A stretch of DNA of 45,245 bases from an uncultured Caulobacterales bacterium (GCA_938001915.1 CALLBD010000053.1:1-45245); one strand, 5' to 3'. Shown: positions 8,753 through 17,379, counted from the stretch's first letter. Program-made: numbers and translations. Notes: generated by a model from the letters alone, not told the origin.

Positions 8753-10399
8753 CTAACCTTCTACGGTTAGGTCGTAACAACTATCCCCGCGCCGCGAGAA
8801 GGTGCCGGAAACATTCCGGCTATCGAAGGCTTCAATGATATAGTCCCCCGCCTCTAAATGGCCTTGAAACAAATCTTGATTTTCAGCTGAATTAATCACG
8901 CTATGCATTAACTCGCCTGACCGCCAAATATTAAAGTCAGGATCTCGGTCTTCTCTTCCGCTCACCTTCACAACCGAAATTGTGACCTCCATATCTTGCG
9001 GCAGAGACACAAAGGTAAAATCACGGTTGCCTAATTTATTAAAAATGCCCGCATCATCCAGAGAGCAAAACTGGACAGCTCCCTCATTTACTCTCACTTC
9101 TTTATAAACGGGCAATGCCGTTCGGATAGCGCCGTTGTTTGATTCTCCGCTACCATTCGCGCCAACACCAGAAATGGAATGGGCTTCGAGGAGAGCGTCG
9201 ACCTCGGACGGCACAAGACTATCGTCTTCCCGCAAGGCATCGGCAAAAGCGAAAATTGTCGTGAAAGCTGACGAGCTCTTATAAGCCTCATCTCTAAGGA
9301 CGTTGTAAAGCGGCGTGAGGCCCGCCGCGATATCAACCGTTCCATTGGACTGGCTTTCAAAGATTTCGTAGATAATGGACCCAATGGAAGCTTCTGTATA
9401 CCAGCCTGGTTGGTTTATTTCCTCTGCTTCCACATCATAGGAAAATACGGTCCCTTGTTCCCGGCCAGAGCTGTCGCGGTAGACGGGGTCTCCTGTTATA
9501 ATCGCGGATAGAGCGTTCCCCCAACCTTCGCTAAAGGCAACCCGGGGGTCGAGGCGATCTCTCAAGGCATGCGGACCGCCAATCGTGTCCGCGCGCGACA
9601 TTTGATGTTCAAAATAATGTCCCCATTCATGAAGAATAATATGAGGATCATATTCATCCGTATCGACATTTTCATGCCCCAGAATAAATATTTCTCCCCC
9701 ACCCCCATCTCTGTGATAGGCGGAACTCCCTATATTCCCCTCTGAAGTATTGCCAAATATTGGGCGGTTTCGCGTGCTCCAATGAATGTCTAATTCAGGG
9801 AACTGGATATTCGGATCAATCTCAGAAAATATGGTCACGGCGGAATAGATATTATCAAGAATGGCGAAAGGCGCGGCGGAGCGCATCTCGCCATAGGATT
9901 GTCCCGTCCAGCCATGCGGCGCGTGTAAATCTCGGGTTTGCCGCGCGTTATTACCCGTATTGGCGAGACTGCCTTGCAGGGCATAGAGCGCATCATCTTG
10001 GGTGTTGTCCGTGATTTTGACATCCCAACTTGCGGCATTAGTTGATAAAATCTGAGCTTTCACTCTCAGACGCATATCCGTGCCGGAGTCTAAATTTAAT
10101 CTATATGCGCCAGTTTCATCGGACACGGTTGAGCCCAGAATTTGTTCTGCCGCATCAATGGCCTCTACAACAACCCCGCGAATGGGCAGTTGGACTGTGC
10201 GCGTATAATCTAACCCGGATGCGGGACTATGCGGGACCCTGTCATAACTGAGTTTACCCGAAACCACGACCGACCTAACTGGCGGTAATGAAGCGGCAGA
10301 GGATTGCGAAGTCGGCGCCGAACTTGTGCTGCCGCCACCCCCACAAGCAGTCAAACTTGCGCAGAGCATTCCAAATATAGCTAATTTGAAAATCCTCAC
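8753..10399 (-). CDS. Gluzincin-like metalloprotease lipoprotein
   Basis: This 548-residue protein has a lipoprotein signal (lipobox LTAC at 16-19) followed by a Gly/Ser-rich linker. Residues about 45-120 resemble a carboxypeptidase-regulatory-like beta domain (VSDETGAYRLNL). The catalytic signature is HEWGH at 257-261, with E291 in SEGWGN 30 residues later, as expected for an HExxH...E zinc protease. The C-terminal ~100 residues look like a beta-sandwich pre-peptidase domain (GHLEAGDYIIEAFD). It probably acts outside the inner membrane, likely anchored to the outer membrane. It converges on the adaptor operon (40-bp gap), so linkage to that system is possible but not shown. The substrate is unknown. 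Confidence 0.75.
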   Translation of the reverse strand: MRIFKLAIFGMLCASLTACGGGGSTSSAPTSQSSAASLPPVRSVVVSGKLSYDRVPHSPASGLDYTRTVQLPIRGVVVEAIDAAEQILGSTVSDETGAYRLNLDSGTDMRLRVKAQILSTNAASWDVKITDNTQDDALYALQGSLANTGNNARQTRDLHAPHGWTGQSYGEMRSAAPFAILDNIYSAVTIFSEIDPNIQFPELDIHWSTRNRPIFGNTSEGNIGSSAYHRDGGGGEIFILGHENVDTDEYDPHIILHEWGHYFEHQMSRADTIGGPHALRDRLDPRVAFSEGWGNALSAIITGDPVYRDSSGREQGTVFSYDVEAEEINQPGWYTEASIGSIIYEIFESQSNGTVDIAAGLTPLYNVLRDEAYKSSSAFTTIFAFADALREDDSLVPSEVDALLEAHSISGVGANGSGESNNGAIRTALPVYKEVRVNEGAVQFCSLDDAGIFNKLGNRDFTFVSLPQDMEVTISVVKVSGREDRDPDFNIWRSGELMHSVINSAENQDLFQGHLEAGDYIIEAFDSRNVSGTFSRRGDSCYDLTVEG

Positions 10400-10545
10400 G
10401 ATCTTGCCCTCTCCACGCGGTGTGAGGAGAGTTGTGCAAGTTAAATGCCATAGCGGGGTTAGAGCCGAAGATTAGTCACCCTAGCGAGTATATGTGGCTT
10501 GCCCGTAAGACCTAAGTCTTGGAATAGCGCGAGCTATGTAAGGTT

Positions 10546-12000
10546 TCAGCTGTGCGAGCCGTCCAAAAAATTCCGCAATGCGACTTTTATGCCATGTGTC
10601 TGGATATTTTGAACATGACCTTCAATCGCAGTTATAAAAGCGAGCTGTGTGAAGAAGGCATGGTTTTCCGCATTACACAGGGTGAGGAACGCGCGTAATT
10701 TTTTTGCGATATTTGTTTCCGTCACCTGTTCAAAATCGGATTTTTTGGGGTCATTCAAAACGCCCTTTTGTAGCGCGGTTTCAATGAAGACAAACCACGC
10801 CGCGAGACAAAATGCAAAATAGGGACTTTCATTCTCCTGACCCAAAGCCAGGTTCAGCGTCGGAAACCATCTTTGCTGGATCTTTTGGGAGCTATCTGTA
10901 CCGACTTGGAGGTTCGCGTAAGGCAGGCTGGCGTTTTGGAAACGATCGACAACAGCGGCGATATAGCTAGGGCCGTCATATCCCTTTGGCATCCCAGCGT
11001 AGGGCAAGACATTCTCATAGAGGGTTTGCCGCATAAATTGGAGAATATCGGGATGGCGCAAGGCCTCATGCACATATTCGTCTCCCGACAAATACCCGAG
11101 GGTCGAAACGAGTGTATGCCCTGCATTTAAATAGCCAAGCTTCATCCGTTCAAACGGGACAATGCTCTCGGCGAAATCAGCGCCTACCTTATCAAAATCT
11201 GGACGCGCGCCTGCGAAATTCTCTTCAATTATCCATTGGCTGAAATGTTCAGCGGAGACGGGCGCAGCGTCCCGTCTGTCCGTCGCCTGCGCTATTGTTT
11301 CGACTAAGGCATCATCCGTCGCAGGGCTCACGCGGTCCACCATGGAGGAGATGAAACTCACATGGCTCTCCGTCCAGGCCAGCGCCGCTTTATCATGTTT
11401 GCCGAGCAGGGTTTTCACGCCTTGCGCTAAGAGTTCCCCGCCGCCCGAAATATTATCGCAACACATAATGGTAAGTTTCGCGTCAGGAGTTGCCTTGCAC
11501 CGCTTGATAAGGCCCTTGGCCAGAAAGCCGTAAATTGTTGAAGGCGAGGTCAGCGACTCCGCCTCAGCTTTCAAAGCAGGCTGTTCGAAATCCACCTCGC
11601 CCGATGACAAGTAATAGCCCTTCTCCGTGATGGTCGAGCTGACAATCTGAGTCTTTGGGTTGGCGAGATAGTCAAGAACGGCCTGCGGGGTTTCAGGCGC
11701 GACGACTATATTTTTCAGCGCGCCAATAATCCGGTATTTTGTCTGCTCACCTAGCAGCGCCAGCGTGTAGATATAATCCTGCGGCGCAAGCGCATCTCTT
11801 ACGCCCGCCGAGCGCAAGGACACGCCAGCAATACCCCATTGCAAATTCCCTTTTTCAAGCAAGTCTTCAACGTAAACAGCTTGGTGGGCGCGGTGGAAAT
11901 TCCCCACACCGAAATGGACAATCCCCACGTCAACCGCGTCTCTGTCATATGAGAAACTTTGGATATTTTCGGGTAAATTTTGGGGTGAAAGCGTTTTCAT
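10546..12000 (-). CDS. uxuB: Mannitol-dehydrogenase-family oxidoreductase, probable D-fructuronate reductase
   Basis: This 484-residue enzyme is of the polyol-specific long-chain dehydrogenase family. The N-terminal NAD(H)-binding segment reads VGIVHFGVGNFHRAH. The catalytic K-N-H set is in KLGYLNAGH, with K287, N292 and H295. Length equals UxuB (about 486). UxuB reduces D-fructuronate to D-mannonate with NADH. Mannitol 2-dehydrogenase has the same fold, so sequence alone is ambiguous; uxuA in the same operon favours fructuronate reductase. The start overlaps the stop of the upstream AGE gene by 4 nt (ATGA), indicating translational coupling. It is the last gene of the operon. Confidence 0.83.
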   Translation of the reverse strand: MKTLSPQNLPENIQSFSYDRDAVDVGIVHFGVGNFHRAHQAVYVEDLLEKGNLQWGIAGVSLRSAGVRDALAPQDYIYTLALLGEQTKYRIIGALKNIVVAPETPQAVLDYLANPKTQIVSSTITEKGYYLSSGEVDFEQPALKAEAESLTSPSTIYGFLAKGLIKRCKATPDAKLTIMCCDNISGGGELLAQGVKTLLGKHDKAALAWTESHVSFISSMVDRVSPATDDALVETIAQATDRRDAAPVSAEHFSQWIIEENFAGARPDFDKVGADFAESIVPFERMKLGYLNAGHTLVSTLGYLSGDEYVHEALRHPDILQFMRQTLYENVLPYAGMPKGYDGPSYIAAVVDRFQNASLPYANLQVGTDSSQKIQQRWFPTLNLALGQENESPYFAFCLAAWFVFIETALQKGVLNDPKKSDFEQVTETNIAKKLRAFLTLCNAENHAFFTQLAFITAIEGHVQNIQTHGIKVALRNFLDGSHS

Positions 12001-13193
12001 GACTCTGTCTTATTCATATGAGAGAGCACATCCCAAACAGCGCCCATTGTATGATAATCGGTTTTACCTAAGGGTGATTTCTTGTCGCCCGCCTTTGACC
12101 CGTCGCGGTTTCTAACGCGGAACCACGCACCATATTCATGGTCAATCAAATAGGTCCAGCTCCACCGCCAAATCTCAGTATAGTGCTGGCGATAGGCTTC
12201 CTCGCCCGTGACGTCATAGAGCCGCCAGGCCGCTGCCAAGCTTTCGGATTGTACCCAGAAATATTTCTCACTCGCGCAGACAGTGCCATCTGGACCTACG
12301 CCATAAACAAGCCCGCCATAGGTTTTATCCCATCCCATTTCCATGGCTTGATCAAAGAGCGATTTTGCTTTCGAGACCCATTTTTCATCAGGACGAGCCT
12401 CATGTAATATCAGCAGGAGCTTTGCCCATTCCATTTGGTGCCCGGGTTGAAACCCCCAAGGTTTGTAACGGTCATTGGGTTTATCGATATTAAACTCCAT
12501 ATCGACATGCCAATCCGCGTCATAATGTTCCCAAATCTTACCCTCGCTTTGGGACGCCAGCTCAAAGGCGAAACGATGAGCCAGCTGTTCGGCGCGGTCT
12601 AAATATCGGGCCTGCCCGCTGACGGCCCATGCCGCGAGCAGCGCTTCGCACATATGCATATTAGCGTTTTGCCCCCGATAATCGGAGAGCGTTGCGAGGC
12701 TGGCATCTCGCTCATCAAAATAAGCCCCTCCAGTTTCGTCCCAGAAATATCTCTCAAGAAAATTATAGGTCTCATCAATTATGCGTGCAGCTTCCTGAAT
12801 ACCTGCCTGCAAACAACTTGCGGCGGCGAGCAATACGAAGGCATGACCATAGGCCATGACGCGATTATCGGTAATGACGCCTTTTTCGATTTGCCAGACA
12901 TAGGCACCATTGGTTTGTTTATGCGCGGTCTGGAGATAGTTTAGTCCCCATTTCGCCCACTCCAAATGCATCGCTTCCCCGTAGAGACGATAGGCCGTCG
13001 CATAGTTGAAAACATAGCGACAGGAGGCGACGAGCTGGCGGACATCGGGATCATAGCAACTGCCATCATCCCGGAAACAGCCGTAAAACCCGCCCTCTTT
13101 GGCGAAGACGCGGGGGGCATAAAAGGCGAGAGTCGATTGAATATGCCGCTCTAAAAATTCAGAGCTTTCGAAATTTGGAAACTGCTGGGACAT
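11997..13193 (-). CDS. AGE-family sugar epimerase/isomerase
   Basis: This 398-residue protein of the N-acylglucosamine 2-epimerase (AGE) superfamily has an (alpha/alpha)6 barrel. Conserved residues are R59 in SCRYVFNYA, H180/E183 in NMHMCEA, H252 and E255 in GHQMEW, and H381 in DYHTMG. These match the catalytic Arg and two His of YihS and mannose isomerase. Members interconvert aldoses and ketoses or epimerise at C2. It lies 6 nt after the transporter stop and overlaps uxuB by 4 nt. No uxaC (uronate isomerase) is in the operon, so this enzyme may supply fructuronate from glucuronate or mannuronate. Mannose isomerase is the main alternative. Confidence 0.82.
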   Translation of the reverse strand: MSQQFPNFESSEFLERHIQSTLAFYAPRVFAKEGGFYGCFRDDGSCYDPDVRQLVASCRYVFNYATAYRLYGEAMHLEWAKWGLNYLQTAHKQTNGAYVWQIEKGVITDNRVMAYGHAFVLLAAASCLQAGIQEAARIIDETYNFLERYFWDETGGAYFDERDASLATLSDYRGQNANMHMCEALLAAWAVSGQARYLDRAEQLAHRFAFELASQSEGKIWEHYDADWHVDMEFNIDKPNDRYKPWGFQPGHQMEWAKLLLILHEARPDEKWVSKAKSLFDQAMEMGWDKTYGGLVYGVGPDGTVCASEKYFWVQSESLAAAWRLYDVTGEEAYRQHYTEIWRWSWTYLIDHEYGAWFRVRNRDGSKAGDKKSPLGKTDYHTMGAVWDVLSHMNKTES

Positions 13194-13199
13194 TTACTT

Positions 13200-14471
13200 C
13201 TAGGCAAAAACGAGCTGCCAAACCCCTTTAACGGCGATAACCGAAGTAAAGATCGAGAAGAGTAAAATCAGCGCCAAAATTATATTTATCACAGCGCGAT
13301 TTTTATGCGCGCCCATCACATCTTTGCGGTTCGCGAGATAGAAAATACAGGCCACAGTCATAGGTAAAATCACCGCATTGAGCGCCTGCGAGATAATCAT
13401 CACCAAGACCGGCCGTGCGCCAAATATAGGCACCACGAGGCCCAGCAGGCTAATCGCGAAAACCATCATGCGATATTTCGGCAAGCTCATATCCCGCTCG
13501 GTTTCATTATAATCACAGAGCAGCCAAGGCAGCATCAATATATTCGGAAATTGCGAGGACACACCAGCCGCAATAATCCCCGTCGCAAAGAGCGACATCG
13601 CCAGCGGCCCCGCTAGCGGTTCTAGCAGTTCAATCATCTGCGACGCGCGCGACAGGCCCAAACCTTCAGCATGGAGCGTCCCCGCCGCAGCGGCCATGAT
13701 TGACGCGCTGATGAGGAACATCATGACAACCGCAAATAAAGCATCATTGCGCTGGGTTTTTTCATCTTTCAGCGTCCAGCCCGCTTCTTTCACGAGGGTC
13801 GTGCGAATGATGAATAGGCCTGAGAACACCGTGGTCCCCACCATAGACGCAATGACAAGCAAAGCCCCCGCCCCTGCGGTCGCCTCGGTTTGCGGAATGC
13901 TGGGAATAAAGCCCGCTACGATATCGCCGGGCGGCGGCATGAGCATGAAGAAATTAATGAGGAAGCAGGCCGACATGACCGCGACAATTACCGCGAGACT
14001 GCGGGTAAAAAATTCGGTTTTACCGTTCCAGAAGATGAAGAAGACGAGCGCCGAGAACAGCGCCGCGAACCAAATCGGCGCAATGCCGCCGTTCACGACC
14101 GTCTTTGACCATTCAAAGCAAATATCGGCGACAATGCCCATCACGCCCATGACGCTGCCCGCCACGCCGAGCGTGAGCGCGGCGACGAAATATATCCCCA
14201 CGGCAGGGTGAATATGTTTTTTGAAGGCTTGCAAAGCGGTCTCGCCCGTCACCAGTGTGTAACGCCCATAGAGATTTATCATGACGAAAGTACAGAGGCA
14301 GGAGACCAATATCGTCCACAATAGCGTCATGCCATATTCGGCCCCCGCTTTGGCCATGGCCGTGACGCTGCCCGTACCCAAATTAAATCCGAGCAGGAAG
14401 ATTCCCGGCAAGAAGAGCGCGAGGGTCTTGGCAAATTTCCCTTTGGGCGAGGCGGAAGCTATATCGGTCAT
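13200..14471 (-). CDS. Nramp-fold transporter lacking metal-binding motifs (putative sugar-acid transporter)
   Basis: This 423-residue membrane protein has about 11 helices and overall Nramp/MntH similarity (for example AGAEYGMTLLW after helix 1, and AAGVSSQFPN in helix 10). The helix-1 DPGN motif that binds divalent metals in Nramp is replaced by GTGS at 32-35. The helix-6 MPH motif is replaced by FSG at 216-218. The residues that coordinate Mn/Fe are therefore absent. It sits inside the uxu operon, 8 nt from uxuA and 6 nt from the AGE gene. The parsimonious inference is that it imports the operon's sugar acid, not a metal. Database pipelines would likely name it a divalent metal transporter. 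Confidence 0.8.
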   Translation of the reverse strand: MTDIASASPKGKFAKTLALFLPGIFLLGFNLGTGSVTAMAKAGAEYGMTLLWTILVSCLCTFVMINLYGRYTLVTGETALQAFKKHIHPAVGIYFVAALTLGVAGSVMGVMGIVADICFEWSKTVVNGGIAPIWFAALFSALVFFIFWNGKTEFFTRSLAVIVAVMSACFLINFFMLMPPPGDIVAGFIPSIPQTEATAGAGALLVIASMVGTTVFSGLFIIRTTLVKEAGWTLKDEKTQRNDALFAVVMMFLISASIMAAAAGTLHAEGLGLSRASQMIELLEPLAGPLAMSLFATGIIAAGVSSQFPNILMLPWLLCDYNETERDMSLPKYRMMVFAISLLGLVVPIFGARPVLVMIISQALNAVILPMTVACIFYLANRKDVMGAHKNRAVINIILALILLFSIFTSVIAVKGVWQLVFA

Positions 14472-14479
14472 ATATCCCC

Positions 14480-15682
14480 TTAGCGGCTTTGCGCAGAGAG
14501 CGCGCGAATAACGCCGCGCACTTCGGCAAGGCCCTTCATACGGCCAATCGTGGAATAGCCCGGATTCACTTTCTTGCCGATATCATCCATCATCTGAAAG
14601 CCGTGGTCAGGGCGAATGAAAATCTCTTCCCCGCTCTGCCCCGCTTTATTGCGCCGCGTTTCTTCCTCCAGCAATTCTTTGATGACGGCGACCATATCAA
14701 TATCGCTATCGAGATGGCTGGCCTCATAGAAGGAGCGCTGCTCATTGGGATCTCGGCTGACGCCGCGCAAATGCGAGAAGTGAATTCGCGGCCCAAATTG
14801 TTTCGCCATGGCGGGCAAATCATTATCGGGGCGGCTGCTATAGGTCCCGACACAGAGCGTGATGCCATTAGACGGGCTGGGCTGATCTTCGAATAATATT
14901 TCCAAATCATCGGCGGTGCAGATAATGCGCGGCAAGCCCAACATATCACGCGGCGGATCGTCGGGATGAATCGCAAGTTTCACGCCGCATTTTTCTGCGC
15001 GCGGCAGCACATGGTCGAGGAAAGCATAGAGATTGCGCCGCAGCGCCGCCGCATCTATGGCTTGATATTTCGCCAGCATGGCGCGGAAATCATCGAGGCC
15101 ATAGGCTTCGGTCATTTTCCCCGGCAGCCCCGCGATAATATTCTCGGTGAGCTGTTGACGCTCGGCGTCGTCCATCGCCTCATAAACGGCTTTGGCCTCG
15201 GCAATTTCTGAGTCGCTATATTCCGCTTCCGCGCCCTCGCGTTTCAGGATGAAGAGATCAAAGGCCGCGAATTTCTTCTGATCAAAGCGCAGCGCATAGG
15301 CGCCGCTGGGCAGCTTGTAATTCAAATCCGTGCGCGTCCAATCAATGACGGGCATGAAATTATAGCATATCGTCTTAACCCCGCAGGCCGCGAGATTTTC
15401 CATGGAGTGCGCCCAGGCCTCGATATATTTTTCACATCCCGGCCGCCCGAGCTTGATGTCTTCATGGACGGGGATGCTCTCGACGACGGTCCAATGCAGC
15501 GGGGCCGCATCGGCATTGCCGGCCTCAATCAGCGCCTTATAGGCTTTAATCGCCTCCAGCGGCCAGACCTGCCCTGCGGGAATAGCGTGCAACGCGCTGA
15601 CAATATCGGTCGCGCCCGTTTGGCGAATATCCGCTATGCTCACCGGGTCCTCTGGACCGAACCATCTCCAAGATTCGCGCAT
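14480..15682 (-). CDS. uxuA: Mannonate dehydratase
   Basis: This 400-residue UxuA dehydrates D-mannonate to 2-keto-3-deoxygluconate using Fe2+/Mn2+. The TIM-barrel protein opens with MRESWRWFGPEDPVS, which is characteristic of UxuA. It carries VVESIPVHEDIK (residues 67-77), CYNFMPVIDWTRTDL (106-120) and HPDDPPR at 239-245. Length matches the family (about 390-400). It is the first gene of the four-gene leftward operon, and the transporter start follows 8 nt after its stop. A weak purine run (GGGAAA) precedes the ATG. The product would feed the Entner-Doudoroff branch (KdgK, KdgA), whose genes are not in the window. Confidence 0.93.
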   Translation of the reverse strand: MRESWRWFGPEDPVSIADIRQTGATDIVSALHAIPAGQVWPLEAIKAYKALIEAGNADAAPLHWTVVESIPVHEDIKLGRPGCEKYIEAWAHSMENLAACGVKTICYNFMPVIDWTRTDLNYKLPSGAYALRFDQKKFAAFDLFILKREGAEAEYSDSEIAEAKAVYEAMDDAERQQLTENIIAGLPGKMTEAYGLDDFRAMLAKYQAIDAAALRRNLYAFLDHVLPRAEKCGVKLAIHPDDPPRDMLGLPRIICTADDLEILFEDQPSPSNGITLCVGTYSSRPDNDLPAMAKQFGPRIHFSHLRGVSRDPNEQRSFYEASHLDSDIDMVAVIKELLEEETRRNKAGQSGEEIFIRPDHGFQMMDDIGKKVNPGYSTIGRMKGLAEVRGVIRALSAQSR

Positions 15683-16497
15683 GTCTAATTTCCCAAGTTA
15701 CGACTCGAGAAGAAGCCTAACCTGTCACATGGCAGGGTGCAAATTTTCAGGGTAGGAATTTAGGGCGCGAGTTTTCTCTACGCGCCAAGATTAAGACATG
15801 CGGGAACGCTTGCAGCTCATCATGGAGTCTGCCGAAATCTTATACTCGGGAAGTTAGGACTGCCCGTAAGGTCAGCACTCGCGATGGAGTACCGAAAAAG
15901 AAAAAATATTTTACGCAAGTTTGACCTTACGGCAGCAGTTTTTGATGCAACGGTTCGTGCAATTCGCGTCCGCGAAATGCACAAGGTCCCACAGTTAATC
16001 CGTTCCGGTCATGCAAATCGTGACATCGCATCATCTGGTTAGGATAATGTGACATGCCCATTCCGAATGTTTCCTACCATTCAAAATAAGCCCCATCTTG
16101 CGATGGTCACGAAAGCCCCGGCTAACGCCCAGTGGTCGACTCTCGCCGCAAAAGGTCCGGCACACACTCAGCTCTCACACTAAGCCGCTCAACCCTACCG
16201 TCTCTTGGTCCAGCAAGCGAGGCCTCACCTGTCCTATGACCAAAAGAACGAGCCTAGTGTGACATGGGTTTTGGAAGTGAGGATTATGTTTTTTGAAACG
16301 GCGGTTTTATGGGGGATTTATGATGATGAAAAAGAGGATGACGCTAATAAACTCCCTATCACCAATCGTCATCCTCGGGTCATTGTTTGGAACCAAACAA
16401 CGAAGGCTGAGGGTGACGAAAGGGGGAGACAATTTAAGGTCCCTCGTCCCCTCTAACTCGTCTTCACCCTATGTGCTTTCGGTCTTGGGGTTTACTT
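15683..16497. other. Gene-poor region with inverted repeats upstream of uxuA
   Basis: About 815 bp hold no convincing gene. An imperfect 16-bp palindrome at 15721-15736 (cctgtcacatggcagg) lies 39-54 bp upstream of the uxuA start and could be an operator. An 11-bp perfect inverted repeat (ccgtaaggtca at 15864-15874, tgaccttacgg at 15922-15932) has a 47-nt loop. A 52-codon open frame from 15884 to 16042 matches nothing I recognise. A nested palindromic element occupies 16334-16418. The uxuA operon promoter must lie in the left part. Confidence 0.5.
16334..16418. repeat. Nested palindromic element (REP-like)
   Basis: Three related 10-mers alternate in orientation: gaggatgacg (16334-16343), cgtcatcctc (16367-16376) and gaggGtgacg (16409-16418, one transition). 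Between the last two lies a perfect 8-bp hairpin, ttgtttgg/ccaaacaa (16383-16400). The middle arm can pair with either neighbour, so two alternative hairpins are possible. The core cgtcatcctcggg resembles intergenic palindromes that recur in many alphaproteobacterial genomes. Copy number elsewhere cannot be judged from this window. Confidence 0.55.
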
Positions 16498-17364
16498 TTA
16501 TTGCGGCGATTGCGTACAGCCTTTTGCAGCTCGAATATCCTCAAAGTAAGTTGCCTCTTCAGGAAAGATAGATTGCAAAAAGTCGAGGCGATTTGGCATA
16601 ATAAGATTAATACTGTTGGTCACATCTTCTGGTAGACGCCCTGGAAAATACTTATCGGTGAACGCAAATATAGCGGACTCGGCGAGATCTTCTGTAACCC
16701 TATCCCTTGCGAATTCTGTAATAAACCCTGGGTCCGTCTGTTGCGCATTCGCCCATCTAGGGTCCCCATCCCGATACATATTATCCATCGTGGCGTGAAC
16801 GCTTTCATGGAAAAGCGTCTCCTCCATATCATTTTCAGACCGCCTAAAAGCCATGTTTTCTTCATAAACGACAAAGAAATGCGCAAGGTCTTCAGCAAAT
16901 GCAGTAGAATCCCCCGTATGCAAAATAACGTGATTCAAAGTTTCACGCATGAATGTTGGAAGCAAAGCCAATCGCATGGCAATTTCTCCCGCTTCACTTT
17001 CTGCTGCAGACTCTGACGAAAAGCGTGCGGTCGCCCAAACTTCAACAGTCGTACCATCGGCGTAATTCGCCTCAAAAATATAAACATTATCTTCAAACAG
17101 ATTATTCGTGGGCCCACCGGGCATTTCCCTGGTTTCTCGCCCCGTTAAAACCATACAATGTGTTACTGACGCATCAGTCAATTCTATGAAGCTCAAACTA
17201 TTGGACACGATTGAATTTGGAAAGATTGGATCTGTGTTCACCGCTTCCATAGGCGGCGCAACAACGACTTCCGCTGAAGGCGTTGCTTCTGACTGTGAGT
17301 TTGATCCACAGCCCCAAATACAGGCGCTTACTAAAAATAACCCACCAAATTTAACTAACCGCAT
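16498..17364 (-). CDS. Lipoprotein with HExxH zinc-protease-like motif
   Basis: This 288-residue protein has a lipoprotein signal (cysteine in IWGCGS). The ATG at 17364 is preferred over 17379 because AAGGA sits 5 nt upstream. HESVH at residues 186-190 is an HExxH motif, and acidic residues about 30-45 further on (ITEFARDRVTEDLAES) could supply a third zinc ligand. The N-terminal half has a beta-rich region (NVYIFEANYADGTTVEVWATARF). I do not recognise the family. Envelope location is likely. A Fur-box-like palindrome covers its start region, hinting at iron-dependent control. No co-directional partner exists: tRNA-Leu lies upstream on the same strand and the palindromic region downstream. 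Confidence 0.7.
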   Translation of the reverse strand: MRLVKFGGLFLVSACIWGCGSNSQSEATPSAEVVVAPPMEAVNTDPIFPNSIVSNSLSFIELTDASVTHCMVLTGRETREMPGGPTNNLFEDNVYIFEANYADGTTVEVWATARFSSESAAESEAGEIAMRLALLPTFMRETLNHVILHTGDSTAFAEDLAHFFVVYEENMAFRRSENDMEETLFHESVHATMDNMYRDGDPRWANAQQTDPGFITEFARDRVTEDLAESAIFAFTDKYFPGRLPEDVTNSINLIMPNRLDFLQSIFPEEATYFEDIRAAKGCTQSPQ

Positions 17365-17379
17365 GATAATCCTTATCAT
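17363..17379 (-). promoter_or_regulatory. Fur-box-like palindrome over the start of the HExxH lipoprotein gene
   Basis: The sequence atgataatccttatcat is a perfect 7-bp inverted repeat with a 3-nt centre. Its inner 15 bases differ at one position from the classical Fur 7-1-7 consensus (tgataatnattatca). It spans the ribosome-binding site and start of the gene ending at 16498, so a bound repressor would block transcription or initiation. The heme oxygenase gene about 460 bp away fits an iron theme. The palindrome could also be chance, since the region is AT-rich. Confidence 0.4.

Noticed and set aside
8752-8771. Terminator between the M50-HlyD and HEWGH lipoprotein genes
   Set aside because: A 7-bp hairpin (cctaacc/ggttagg) exists but overlaps the coding end and has no adjacent T tract on either strand.
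13200-14471. Manganese/iron importer MntH
   Set aside because: The DPGN and MPH metal-binding motifs are absent and the operon is for sugar acids.
16205-16571. Two overlapping plus-strand open frames in the gene-poor region
   Set aside because: They lie over the palindromic element, have odd composition and match no family; probably chance.
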